From Leucocoprinus leucothites (Eukaryota; Basidiomycota; Agaricomycetes; Agaricales; Agaricaceae): a DNA stretch of 64,000 nt. The notes beneath the pieces are model-generated. The model saw only the letters and a program-made list of their open reading frames with translations, did not search any database and was not told the DNA's origin. The translations under genes were made by a program, and so were the position numbers. Positions 10,834 to 24,000 of this stretch are shown piece by piece (the stretch's first letter is position 1; every line of letters begins with the position of its first letter). The DNA lies in NCBI GenBank assembly GCA_013368445.1, contig JAACJO010000009.1:124001-188000 (forward strand). The letters are read 5' to 3'.

Positions 10834-13800
10834 GTCAAGGTTGTTAGAGAATGTCTCTACCGTAAGGATGGAGAGAACTTGGGCGAAGCACCCCCCACCG
10901 AAGTTCATATAGCGATCATCCCTAACCCACATGTTGCATCACGGATCGAGACGCTTGTCAAATCGTGATTATCAATTGCTGGTTGGGGTCAGTGATTTGG
11001 CGATCTTACGAAATTCGCCATACAAAAAACGAGCTTCAACATTCGTTGCCACAAGGATACCAAGCGGTTCCCGCAACCAAAATCTAAGTGCAACGCCAAC
11101 TGGGGGCCGGGGAAGCCACCAATCACATGATTTACAGACGTCTATAGGACATACAGCCCGATAGACTGTATCCAATACTGGATAAAAGGGAGTTGTCTAT
11201 TGACATCTTCATGACGACATTTAAAGAAGCAGTGAAGTATGAATCAGGCCATCCTAGCTTATGAACAAGATGAGGGCGATAAACGAGTAGGGAAGAGGGT
11301 GGACCAGAATAACAGTCAGACGGAACCAATAATCGGATTAGAAGCTGGAGGCGTGGTCACAATCTATCGATAGACAAGCGCCAAAAGGATCATACCATTG
11401 GGCACCTTGTTCGTCAAGTTAGTGATAGACGAGAGGGTACACAGGAAATGCGAGGAGTCAGATGAGCCGATGGATTGCTCCCTACACTCAACGACTGAGA
11501 GCTCAGGAGACTTGCACTATTTGATTAGCGAAGGCGTATAGTGTGCCCACTTCGATCAATGATCGATGATTGTGCGTGGGTGATGGGCCGGGGCGTTGTA
11601 AATGCATGGATGAAGGACAATTGCCTCCGTCGGTGAGCAGTGGCATGGAGTCCTGATCGATAATCCTCCCATGAGGTAGTCCAGTCCGGAACGAACCCTC
11701 CTTCCGGCACGCTTCTACGCAGCCCAGAATCGTTCTTGGCCCGTATATTGAGCATACACTAAAGCAAGAGTGGGAGATACACACGCTTTCAAAAGCACCA
11801 AGTGGACCATAAACTATTAGATCAAGAGCCATATTGCATTCAAGCACTACGTATGAGTATATATCGATACCGGGCAACGAGGCGAGAATTGAAGTAATGG
11901 CTGCCATGAGGAAGTCGCAAGGCGATCGGTAAGAAGAGGGAGAGACACGAGCGAGCAAGAAGCAAGGATCGGACCACAGAAGGTCTAAAAGAAGCACGCG
12001 AGTGTGACCAACTCGATTGCGACGTAGTGCCATATACCGTCGCGATGAAGGTCTGCATCACAATGAGCCTCGATCCAGCAAGGTAGCATATATTCACAAC
12101 CCGCGGTGCCGATGTACCCATCCAAGGCACCTGGTGAACTCATCAATTGTGCTGGATCACGGAACCCTTCGACCCAGATGACTGAGCTTCATGCTTCCAT
12201 CACTGGTGATGGGTGGAGAGTGATGATGCGCTCGGGGTGATATTGCATGTCGTGGTAGGTAAGATTGGCGCTCATCGACTTAAGAATGATGCTCCTCTCG
12301 CAGAGGATATAGCCGACGAGAGTAAGGAAGAGTATAGCGAGAGCAGATGGTGTGATTGGTAGAGGTACTGTCGTTGGGGAGGGGGTGAGAGAGTGGAAGG
12401 TCCGTTGTTGGCCGGCAGAATGCACGACGCCGGACCTGCAGACAATAACAGTGAAAATGAGTCTGGGAAAAATAACGTAGGGTAAAAATTAGATGTAGAC
12501 CTGAGGAACGCGATTGAAAGAGCGTACCGTGAAGTCTCGGTACTTCAGCGATGTCCTGAGCATCCCACAATGCGCCTGTCTGCACAAGGAAATGCGTGCA
12601 GGTTCTCCTAGAGGATCAGGCCCTGGAGAACCTGCTTGGTGGTGGTGTACCGGCGTTCAAGTAAGCGGCGATAGCGTTGATAAGAGGCACAGGAGGTAGC
12701 TCAATCGAACATGAGACGAGTAACACACCCGCGTATACGATGTATCATTAGCATGACTATCATCCAACGCAGGCACGTCGTTAGTCATACAGGCGGCTGT
12801 TCCTCGACCAGGAGAGGGTACACCAGGGAGACACCAACAGAGCAGTTGGGCTGCACATGACAGTGGGATTGGCTACTCAGGAGTCAGCACGGAGGAAGTT
12901 TGAGCGAAAGACGTGTGAGGAGTTCAAGGGAGCCTGGGTGGCAGCTAGCGAGAATTACAGACATTGTTAGCGCTCAGGGGCTCGAGAATTTGATCACATC
13001 AAACTCCACCGACTCCCCATTGGCTCACGCTCATGAGGCTCTATCTACCAGCACCCGGCGGCCTAACCCCTACAAACGCAATCCTCCAAAAATTCCGAAG
13101 GACAAGAGTATGTTTAAATCCTACCTTGCACACAGAAAATAAGTACCCCTAATCCCGGATGCCCTGTCATCGTTTGTCTCCAGGTGCTCTGTCACATTGG
13201 CTGACAGCAACCAACGCTCCGCGCTTAGATTTCGGAGGAGACTGGACAATGTTACTCGCAAAGTATGTGGATGCGAGTTATATAGGTCCGTACATAGCAC
13301 TTGAATGTTGTGGCTCGTCGACACCCTTGTCAGCTCATACCGCTGCCCTCCATGTAGCTGGTCTGCCGCCTAGATCTCGGCTGCATCTTTAGAAAGCTCA
13401 GCCCCAAATCATTTTCGCGCTCCAAGGCCGCTGTATACTCATATGGCCTATCCGCATCGTCTACAAACTCCAAGTTGAGTTGGAATACGAGGCGCACGAG
13501 AAAGGGAGTTCTGTAGGCTGTCAACGGCAAACCAACGGTGACAATACGGACCCGGATGATTCAACGCGTTGGACCAACTCCCTGTTGGAGGTGCACTGCG
13601 AGGTAGTAATCCCTTCATTTGGCCACTCATCTTTCATAAGAAACCATGACCCTGAGCTCCGACAATGCCACCGCCAAGCCCCGGTACCACCACTTCGAGC
13701 TGTGAGTGCGCACTCTCTAATATGGCTAGAGTGTTATCTCCCGGAACTTACTCGTCACTTTTCCCCTCTTCCTGACCCCAAGAGTACATCGAACGCCGAC

Positions 13801-16800
13801 CTTCGATGTTCAGTTCTTACTTTTCCAACTGTGTTTCTCGCTCATCTTTGCACCCACGTCTCCCTGAGTCGTCACACTTGAACAGTCTACTCATATCGAA
13901 TGCTGACAAGAACATCTTCTACTCAGTCTTGCTTGTATCTCATGTGATTCTTTGTGGTCTCCGATGACACAACTCGCTCCGACACAAGTCAGGGTACAAC
14001 GGGTAGCGCGAATCTCAATGGTTACTCATAGATCCAATGAGTTCCAAATTCCAAAGCAGGAGGAACATGAGAGAAAGTAGATCATTCATCGAAGTCGGCC
14101 AGGTAAGCTGGCCTTGCTTCGTTCGCGATTGGCCTCTATAGATGAAATTCGATTTGATTCTATTTGAATTCTAGGTCCCATGGGCATATACTTACTCGAG
14201 GTGGTGTACCACCGATACCGCTTCTTCCCAATGCAAACACTCAAAGCCATATCCTTACTGCACGGGTATACACTCTCCGACCGTCGGGTCTGGCTCTCCT
14301 CTTCTGCACAAGTACAATCCCGTCTCGAGGTCTACAAACGGGGTGAAACTATCCGTTCAATCCAGTGCATGTTCTCGTCGCGAAGGAAGAGAGTTTATTG
14401 AATAAGACCATTGGGAAGGCATTTGTGGAATGGGTGCAGTTGTATGATGCGGAGAACAGGGAGGGTGGATAGTGGGTCGTTGAGCATTTGACAGGGTTTG
14501 TGCAGACGGGAGAAAGGAAGGAACCGTTGTATATTAGGGTGCCGAGAAATAGGATTCTCCGTACAAACAGTGAATACTCGCATCGTAATACGTGGTGTAT
14601 TTCTCCGAAAAAAATGAAAATGTATCATTCATGTAGACATTCAGGATGTAATATAGACCCAAGACAGCAGAAGAGCAAGGAAGACGACGTAGCTCTGAGG
14701 TAGCACCACCGGACCCCCGATCCTGGTTCTTCCTCCACTCCTTCCGTAGAGCGGGGGGGTTTATCGCTAGGATTGTTGTTCTTGTCGACTGGATTGTCAT
14801 TCTTGTGGATCGTAGTCGATTGACCAACTTTTTGGTCCTCGCGAGCGCGTTTCTTTGGTACTGAAGGTTCAGTGGGGGAAGGCTCCCAGTCTGCTTTAAT
14901 GGGTATGATAGTGCCTGTTTGGAGCATGAGGAGCTGCGATTCAATGGATACGGCTCTGTGTGTTCTTCAAGTTTCTGACAGTATGTTAGCATTGTTAAGG
15001 AAATAGATGTTGCCATTGTGTGAACACACGCAAGTCCGCATTCGGAACAGCACCGCTCAACAACAGCCTCTTCCACTTTATCACTCTCACTAGCTCCCTC
15101 AAAGTAGTCCACCAGTTCGCCTCCGAACCCGTACCATTCTCGGTGACTCTAGTGTTTATCAACACCGAACCATGATCACCACCAAGAACCCCAGCGTGGA
15201 TAATCTTGTCGCAATTCATCGTCGAGGAGTGCTGATCCCAGCACAGCGCATCCACGACCGGCATTACTGACGCACCCTATCATCGTCCGGACATGACACT
15301 GATTTAGAGATGAGCCTCTCTAATCAAAAGTACTGGTGTGCTTCACCACTAAGTATAAACCTCTCGCTTGCATCAACTGCAGCATTCTTAGAGGCCAGGT
15401 AGCAAGGAGATTGTTGGACAGATGGATTGTCTCCTAAGATGGCAGCAGGATCCCACTGGGAGTAAGAGTGCCGTAGTCTATTTCAGACATTGATTGTAAC
15501 GTTATGGTAGGCAATAGGTGGTGCGTACCAACGCCATATATAGTCAGGGGTGTATACAAGTGCAAGGGGCGCCAACACACGCGGAGGCGCCGATGGGCCA
15601 GAGGAAGACGCCTATACCACACAGGCGAGACAGGTGATGTGGTCTCCCCAACCGAGACAAATGCTGCAAGGATGCGGTAGGTTTTGCTTTCAGTGAGGAC
15701 GAGATAGAGATGGCGGTTGGAAGGAACAAGGATGCAGATTGACGAGCAGGTAAACAATGGGGCCGGTGATGAAAGTGCAATCCTGATCGTGGTAGTAAGA
15801 ATATCGGATATGGATCTATGCTAGCGAATTAATAATAGCGCACCGTGGGTCACCGGTGTTACATCGATCGCTCCATAATTCTATCGAAATGTCGCTCAAA
15901 CACCTGGGGATAAAGTCTTTCCTTCGAATCTATACAATAGCGAGGTCATCAGCTTCGCCGAGGGCCAAAGGTGAAGTATACCGACCTGGGTGGTAAGTGG
16001 AGTTGTATGTCGAGCTGTAAATTGTTGTCGGACGATGTCATGTTGATAGGTGCCAGTCAAGATGAGGAGGGGTATAAGTCAGATAATATGGAAATATGGA
16101 GCTACATGATGCGTGCGACAATCGAACTCATCCAAAATTGTGCTTGAAAAAGTTTTTAATCGAAGTAGAAAGCCTGCGGAATGGTAGGGAGTGCTTTATC
16201 GTGTGGTGGCATCTAGAAGCCCGTGGTCTAAGGACTCGAACCTACGGGTCCACACCTCTTTGCAGATCGTACTACTATTCGCAACGTACAAGTAATGCTG
16301 ACTCGAACGTCGACTACGACTGCAATACTCTCGGCACCTTTCTCCTTTCAAAAACTCTACCACACCCTCAAAAACTTATGTCTCTCCTCATTGGCCGAAT
16401 GAAAGGGTCCCGTGCATGGGAGCATCGTCTACATTCGGGCGAGGTGAGGCAGAATACCAGATCAATGCTTCCCTTGCTAGCTCTCTGGTACTACGAAATG
16501 TTGCGAAAGTCAAACTTTGCAGTGTTCAAGCTCTAGCCAATGGCTTCAATGTCCACCACTACTGAGGGAACGGCTCAAGCTCCCATCAACCAGGCCATTC
16601 TCCAAGTTGAGTAGTGAGAAGATGGACGGATAGGGATATGCTTCTGCCTCCAATACCTCAATTCATATCGTAGCGAGAGTGAGGAAATACGCATACATCC
16701 TAAAATCAAGGCAAATACCTTATCTTCTAACGATGATGGGCACCAGCGTGTATAGGTGGTGTACACAAATGGAGGAGGTAACGGTGCTTGTCAAGTGCTA

Positions 16801-19028
16801 TTGGGTGCATAAAGACGCTCGTCTTGGGAGAGGCAAGGCCGGTGGCGTAGTTCACGGGAGGGAAATAAACTGTGCAAGCGATGGGATGGTGTATGAATTT
16901 GGAGTTGAAATAGAGAAGGCGAGTGTATGATAGCGTTTGGCCAATATGGACTCATGAAACGAGCGAACCTTGACACACAGGTGAAACGTGAAGAAAGTGT
17001 GATAGTGTTGGCTGTAATGTGAATATTAGATGCGAGCGGAGAAATTGGAAATAGCGCACCGTAGAGCCTGAGCGCCACCCTGGATACCCCATGAATTGCC
17101 TGCCAGCATGTGAAACCTCATGTCGATAACAATGAGCAGAAAAAGATCTCTGTGGGAGACGGGACGAGTCGATTATCGGCCTAGATAGTGCTGCAGACCA
17201 GTGCAGCGTGATTCGTGACAGGTCGATGGAGAGGATGAACAGGAGCGTTCTGAGCGAGAGTAGCCATCCGAGCAGAGAGCTACCAAATGGCGGTCCAAAA
17301 GTCCACTAAAGAGAATATAGGGGCAGAACGCGAGCTAGCATTGTAGGATCCAAGTGCTAGGGTGAGGACATAGTGAGCATCATGAATGGTCTTGCTGACC
17401 TGGGTTCATGACGATTTGTGAGTGACGATGTTGGCACGAAACTATCATTTGATGCTAGGGGAAAGAACGAGGTGAGTAACGTGTCCACGCAGGCGATGGG
17501 TCATTCTCGTACCTACTCCATCGTCTTGAACACAACGGTCTCTGAGTGAGACAAGACGAGTTTGGGTTAATTATCAATCCAGACTCCGCTGATCCTCTAG
17601 TCTCCACAGTCAGACTCAGCTAGTATCTTTTCGTGATCTTTGATATAACTACTGATCTTCCATGCTCCCCAATCCAGACGTGGACGCCTATGTGATAAAC
17701 AAGCAGTAGACTCGATCCGTTCTTGGGAACGAGCCAGTCCCTGCTCAGTTTTACCTTAATTTCCGCTCTCCTGGCTTAGTATGACAAAAAGGGAATCGGA
17801 TATCTGGCACTGCTCTATTCTCTCTTCCTGGATGCTTGGGCACACCTGTACTCCACCAGCCAAGAAGACCGGTGTTGAGATCTGTTTTGGATGGCGGGAC
17901 CTTGAAGAAGATGCGGACGTAGCCCGCACTAGACAAAACCGGATACCGAAAGGGATGGACAGGTGCATACTTCTTGAAAGTCTCCCTAGGACATTAAAGA
18001 CAAGATTGTAATGGGAGGACGAGCTTGAGGGATTCAGTTCTCAGGATCAGAGGTGCGCTGTGACGCAGCACTGTCGTTTGGCTGCTCATCTCTCAAAATA
18101 ACTATTGTTCTAGCCCCATTACGGCCATCGTTGACGTTGAGCGCTGAGCCTCGGTGCTATTTCAGGCTGTGAGCCTGCACTTCCGCCTGGACGTGCAGCG
18201 CCCTCTGATCAGATTACCACAGTCATCACCATATCATGTTTTACTTCTACTGATAAACTCGCAGACCATTCACGGCTTACATCTGCTGAGAGGACTCCGC
18301 GTGTGCATCTCCTCTTCCGAAAAGGGTCCAGTGGTCATAACCCAGAGATCACGCGTTGACTCCCAGCCCATCGCCCTCTTTTCTTCTGCCTCGGTATGGG
18401 TGCGGACATGTGTTTTCACCTTCGGTACCATTTCATCCACATGTCCATGCTTCACATTCGTTGTTTTGTTCACTGCGACCAGCTGAGTACGTATTCCTGG
18501 GCCTACCATTGTCTCCTGTGAATTGTGCTCAATTGGATCCTTAATCTTTGCAACAGATCGCGATCCTTCTTTCCTTCCAACCGTGAACACTGGCTACTTT
18601 GGTCCCCCATGCTTCTATACTGCCAGCGCCCTCGTTTTGGAGGTAGCCTTCAGCTTCAAGGATGCCACATACGCTGCCCTGGAGCATTGTCGGGAGTAAT
18701 CCACTCAACTCATCAGAAAATAAAAAGTACGGATCCTCATTTCTACATATTTTCCTATTATCTTATTAATCACCTTCCCTACGTCACGTATACCCCGTAA
18801 CCGTTTTTCCTAAATACTCTTGTGCCCCAGCTACCAGTCCAATATCAATGCCACCCCCACTCATGGCTGCAGGGTCTGCGCCGTTATATCCATAATTCCA
18901 GACTCTCGTTCATAGAGTTGTTTGTACGTACATGGAACCGAGACATGGATTCCGAATTTCACTACGATACAAATGCGTGAAAGAAATAGTCGAGACTTTG
19001 TATTATTCAATCCCTGAGCCCCGAGCTG
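10834..19028. repeat. Decayed accessory DNA of tandem unit B and the B-C junction
   Basis: No intact gene supported. Recognisable segments: 11165-11340 and 11340-12260 (counterparts of 3410-4300), an R element at about 12430-13790, and a segment at 14390-15270 matching 5990-6600. A second R element at about 17050-18720 leads into copy 3. Minus-strand frames at 15112-14534 (192 codons) and 15264-14995 (89 codons) overlap each other in different phases. Part of the first, EGASESDKVEEAVVERCCSE, matches ERVSKGDKGEGPVVAWWCRS at 7160-7100, so a real but unidentified gene may once have existed there. 15.3-17.0 kb shows nothing I can interpret. Confidence 0.6.
11854..11870 (-). promoter_or_regulatory. 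Conserved TATA-like block upstream of copy 2
   Basis: In gene sense the core is GTATCGATATATACTC, followed about 10-20 bases later by gcttgaatgcaatatggc. It matches blocks at 3815-3833 and 49909-49928 in the same orientation relative to the downstream family gene. It is about 1.0 kb from the copy 2 start, which is long for a fungal promoter, so an unseen 5' exon or simple repeat ancestry should be considered. Confidence 0.35.
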
Positions 19029-20321
19029 TTAGAATAGACCTCGGAAACGCTCCTTCTTCTCCATGTACCAAACCGTCACCACGAGCTTATAATACTGGAA
19101 TCGGCTCGTCGGCTGGTAAAGACCATAAAACTTAGAGAGAGTGGGTCCAACTTCAATCCTCATTGCCCTCACTTCTGCGAAATGACCCTGGAACTCGCGC
19201 AAACACAATACATACTCCTCCTTGATCACTATCTCCAGCTTCTCTTTCTCCTCTGGTTCCAATGCTTCGTTATTCAACTGAGCTAGAAGCGGTTCCATTA
19301 TCCTCTTCTTATCGTCATCGGCCCTCCGGAACTTTGCTCGTACACCCCTACCATACTCCGTCTTGTTGAGCTGTGCATACAGTTCATCTAACTCTTCTTG
19401 CAAACGTCTGACCCTCCCTTCTTCCTCATCCTTCTTTGCCTCCTCAGTCTGTTCTCGTTTTCTTTCCCAGATGTCGTCTGCTATCATGCTCAACCTTTTC
19501 GACCTATCTTCTGCTCCTGCTCTTCCACCTAGCGAGGCTCTTGTGAGATCAATGATTCCATTAATGACGCGCCAAGCTTCGTCTTTGTCCATCAAAGGTA
19601 GCTGGCCAAATGCCAATCCCTTTTCCGCATCAGATGTGAGTGCCTTTTGGATCCTCTGCTTCTGCTCTTGGCCCTCCAGGCTGATCCCCTTCCAGCCTAT
19701 TGAGAGGAAAGTCACATTGTTCATCTCCAACTTCACATCCTCCTCAAAAATCTTCTTCAGGTTATCCCAGTCACATGGTATTCCATTGTCAAGTTTGAGC
19801 CAAGACTCGGAAGTGTCGTGCACCCAAATGTGGGCACCAAACTTGACACCAGCTTTGTCCCTTCAGGCCACTGATTAGTAGGAGTTTGATGAGGACTGAT
19901 CTTAATACCATTTACATCTGACCGAGAATGTGTGGAAATCCCTGCTTGGTTTCAAGTCAAAGTCTGTTGAACCTATACTGGGCACCATGACGAAAAGAAT
20001 TTGAGCGCCTGATGTTGGGTGCCTAGTTTGCTGGGGAACAAACTTCCACCAGCACGCATCATGTGTGGGGTCGGTGAGGAGGTTGAGTAGCTGGAGTTGA
20101 TGAGCCTGCATAAGAGATTAAATACATATTTCACAGGTACTTGCCCTCTTGCGTGTAGTCCACATCCAGGACCACAGACTGAAAAGTCGGGTTATCTTGC
20201 GAGATATTCTGATTATTAGAGATACGTACAAGATCACAATGTCATCCTTCTGTATCATGTTTACAACTTCATCCGCTGATTCAAGACATTCACGCCTACA
20301 CTTTTCCTTCCAGTTAGGCAT
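19029..20321 (-). pseudogene. Pseudo-GTPase-like paralogue, copy 3, frameshifted
   Basis: The layout is the family one: exon 1 20321-20230, micro-exon 20178-20145 (34 nt, FLWSWMWTTRKR), exon 3 20090-19916, and long exon 19860-19029 read through to the tail. Exon 3 is 175 nt instead of the usual 173. Between ILFVMV and the exon end the frame shifts by two, so exon 3 no longer joins exon 4 in frame. The intron after the micro-exon begins GC, not GT. The last intron has lost its donor (gtgagc has become acgagc) and the 51-nt remnant reads through in frame to the tail KKERFRGLF. The long exon is still a clean 264-codon frame, so decay is recent. A sequencing error at the two-base shift is an alternative. 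Confidence 0.75.
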
Positions 20322-21099
20322 GTTGGAGTTGCTAGAGGATGTGCCTATTGTAAGGAGGGAGAGAGAAAAGAAAACTCTGGTGAAGCACCCCTGCCAAAGC
20401 TCATAAGTGAACAGCCTGCACCAGGGTTCCGTGTGAAATTCTGACCAAATATCTTACATCGTCGAATCTGAATTTCAAATCTCTCACACGGAATCCTAAT
20501 ACAGAGTTGACCCCATCTTAATCCATAGCAGTTCGTGGAAAGCTCCGGCCTATGGGTTTTCTTTGAATATGTATTTAGATAGGTGCTATCGATGTGCCCA
20601 TGATATTTGTCTTGCCAAAAATGGCCTTCAACGTCCACTTGCTGCAAGGACTTCAAAGTGGTTCGTGCAATGAGGCGTCAAAACTCAAGTATAAATAATA
20701 AGACAGCATCGACTGTAGGCCAGGAAACCAGCCATTTGGAGATTTAAATGTATTTATATAGCATAGAGCTCGATATACCGTATCCAATCCTGGACAAAAG
20801 AGAGGCGCTGATTGATATACGTGACTATGTTTACGATAATGGGTACAGAGACAGTAAAGTACAAACATGGGTGTACTAGCCTGTTCTCGAGATGAGGGCG
20901 ATAAACGAGTAGAGCAGAGGGCAGATCATCATCACATCATCCAAATGTCATTCTTCTGGCCCACACGCCAGTACCTCCAAAAGAAAAAGTGATATATATA
21001 TACTAACATGGGCACAACAGCTATCAGTACAACGCTGTATAACAATTTTTAAGAAAAAGACCATGTCCATCAAATCACGCAGCAAAATACATCCAGCAA
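20322..21099. repeat. Unit C remnant between copy 3 and the core
   Basis: About 20765-20930 repeats the block seen at 3410-3600 and 11165-11340 (gataaacgagtag followed by a gcagaggg-like string). This is the right edge of the accessory block; similarity to units A and B stops before about 20960. Nothing else is recognised. The last part should include the 3' untranslated region of the Pil1-like gene. Confidence 0.5.
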
Positions 21100-24000
21100 C
21101 TACCGTAACCCCTCAAAATCCAAATTCGTCGCAAACTTCCCCTGTCCATATCCTCCCCCTTGTCCCGTTCCTCCTTGCCCTTGCTCATGCGATGCACCTG
21201 CACCAGCGCCGGCACCTCCACCACTCCCAATTCCAGCCCATCCTCCCCCACCTACGTTCGCATTCACAGCTCTCCTCGTCTGATCCGCATAATACCCCTC
21301 ATCATCACCACTATTCACATATGCATGAATATAATCATACTGATCCGCATCCAATTGCTGCGTCTCCCGCTTTTGCTTGTGTACATTCAACGGTTGCACT
21401 GTATTCCCACTACTATACCCCGGCGCCAGCACACCGGCTGGTGGAGGGTCGGATGCAGAAGGAAAAGGGGAAGTGGATTCGTATGGAGAGGGCAACTTCT
21501 TCCCCGTAGCATCCGTCGGGCTCATCTTTGATAAACTTGGACTCGCAGTGGACCACGGTGATCCAACAGGCGGCGCAAACGGTGAGCCTGGAGGACCACC
21601 TCCAGGGCGAGGTGAAGGTCTCTTGAACGCCGCGGCTGAGATCTTGCCTCCACCAGGACTGTTCAGCGAGGAGGAAGAGCGGTTAGCGCCCATCCCTGGG
21701 CGCATGTACGGCGCGTTTGGCTGTTCGAGTGGTTGATTGGCGTAGTATGAGTATGAACCCTGTTGATGCTGCTGTTGGAGTTGAGATGTCATAGTCGCTT
21801 GCGATGGTGGTTGCGGTGAGGGAGGAGACATCGACTTTGAACCAGCGCCGGCACCAGCACTAGCGAAAGGACTCGAACTCACTCTCTCCTGGTACCCCTG
21901 CTCTTCCTGTGGATAATGGTGTTCCTCGTAAGGGTTAAACTCCGTCTCAGAAGGTACCTGCTGCGTCCTATACGGTGCTGCTCCAAATGCACCTTGGGGA
22001 GGAGATACAGACCCCTGATACGTTTGCGCCTGAGGTGAAGTCGGCGCTTGATACTGTTGCGGCGACTGTTCGTACTGCTGCTGCTGCTGTAGTGGATGCT
22101 GTGGTGGTCCTGTATAGGACGCAGGTTCCTCCGTGTAAGAGGGTGCCGGTCCGGGGCTAGGCAGTTGCTCTGGAGAACTGGCACGCACATCCGCCTTGGT
22201 GTCTGTGTTGATTGGAGGGCGCGGCGAGACACTCCGTCGATCAGCAGCCATGTACGACGCGGTTGGGGGTACAAGCGGCGACATTTCTCTATGCGGCGAC
22301 GACGGCAGTGGCGAGTCATATCCACGAGGACCGAAGGGACCAGAACCAGTGGTACCAGGGGCGGGTGGCGAAGGACCGTAAGGATCTTGTATACCGGAAC
22401 CACCAGAGGATGACGATGTGTTGATAGCGGGTGCGGGTGCTACCAGCGAAGGGCTTTGGGCAGCCGATGAAGTAGCGGAATGCGACTGGAGTTCTAAAGC
22501 GATTTCACGAGCTGCAGCTGCATTTAAAACCTTTTCTTGTTCTTCGGGGCTGATAACACGACTTCCTCTCGTCTCTATCAACCAAAATAACAATAAGCCA
22601 ATGTAGACTACTATCGTAAACGATACCCACCGCGTGCATCAAACGACCCTCTTTCATCCTGTTGACTTCCACTCAGCTCCAAGCCACCTGCGCTCCCGAC
22701 AACAGGTTCAGGTGAACTCGACACGGATCCCGTAAATGCCGATTCCTGAGGCGTAACAGGGGGTAACGGAGCAGGTAGCCCGTCCGAATTGATATCGCTG
22801 ACCGTACCAAACCGTACATGCCTACTCGTATGTTTATCTTCCACACCAGCACTTGCTCCTGCAGCCACTACACCGACAGCTGGTGCAGTTGAAATGGTTG
22901 GATGATAAGACCCGTACGCCAACGAAACTTCATCGTCATCTGAAATCGTACCATCGTTAATATCTGGTCCTGCTCCTGCTCCTACCCTCGCTCCACCACT
23001 GTTTCCAGCAGTCCCTGCACCACCACCAGTAGCAGATTGGCTTCCAGCCCATGGATTCACGCCCGAATCACCACCAGCAATGGACGACTCATAAGAAGGC
23101 GCCGGTCCATCTTTACTATACCTCCCTGGCCTTCCAGGCGGCGGTAACGGTCCATCATCATCATGACCATCGCCATGCTGTGCCTCACGGGAAACATCAT
23201 TCCGGGAATCATAAGACGACGTGGCGGCTAGTGCCTGGGCAACCGAATTTGAGAAGGTATCGGATTCTTGGCGCTGTGGTGGTGTGGAGAGCAAAGAGAA
23301 AGAATTTGTATCCTGGATGGATGGTGGTGTGTCGAAGCGGTGCTGAGAATGACCACCACCAGCTCCCACATTATTAACGCCTGCACCGGCGCCGACAGCA
23401 CCAGGTCCGGTGGGAGTGCCCACAGAACCAGTCCTAGTTCTCACGGGGAACGTCGCGAACCGTCTCCCACCAGGACCACCGGAACCGATGTCTATTGGAC
23501 CAGTTGGCGACCCAAACTCATCGACTCCTCCATATCGGTCACCCTGCTGAGACTGCTGGAAAGCTGATGCACTGGATAACGAACCTGAGTACTGCGGCTG
23601 ATGTTGCTGCTGCCCTTGCGTTTGGGAAAACGGACTTGGATTCGTGGCATTGGTAGGTGAATCAGGGAACCGGCCTGAGGTTAGGCCTTGATGGTCCGGT
23701 AGAACGTCACGCCTTGAATCATACGAATCTGTGGATGGATGCTGTACTTGGATCTGCGCCGGTGATGGATAAGAGCCACCTTGATTAAGGAAGGGAGATT
23801 CTGTCACCGCAGGAACTTGCGGAAGTTGTTGATCGAACGGTGGACGGCTTGCACGAGGCTGTGCTGAGGAGGGGACGGTGGATAGCCGGACTTCATTGAC
23901 GCAGCGGTGGGATTCGGCGAGTAAACTTTCGATTTTGGCATGACTGAAGTAGGGGTTACGGGGGAGGCCTGGTTGTGTTTCGTCTTCTGGAACTTCCTTT

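Noticed and set aside
14534..15112. 192-codon minus-strand frame
   Set aside because: It overlaps another open frame in a different phase and only part of it is conserved with 7.1 kb; treated as a relic, not a gene.
1..20950. LTR or LINE retrotransposon as the source of the tandem units
   Set aside because: No reverse transcriptase, RNase H, integrase or transposase motif, and no terminal repeats with target duplications were seen; repeats contain a conserved host-like gene.
21063..21736. Long plus-strand open frames (up to about 148 codons) with Pro/Ser/His-rich translations
   Set aside because: They lie antisense to the low-complexity tail of the Pil1-like gene; codon-periodic repeats keep several frames open at once.
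22096..22413. Arg/Gly/Trp-rich plus-strand frames
   Set aside because: Same antisense effect of the Q/P/S-rich tail; no homology and no splice or start context.
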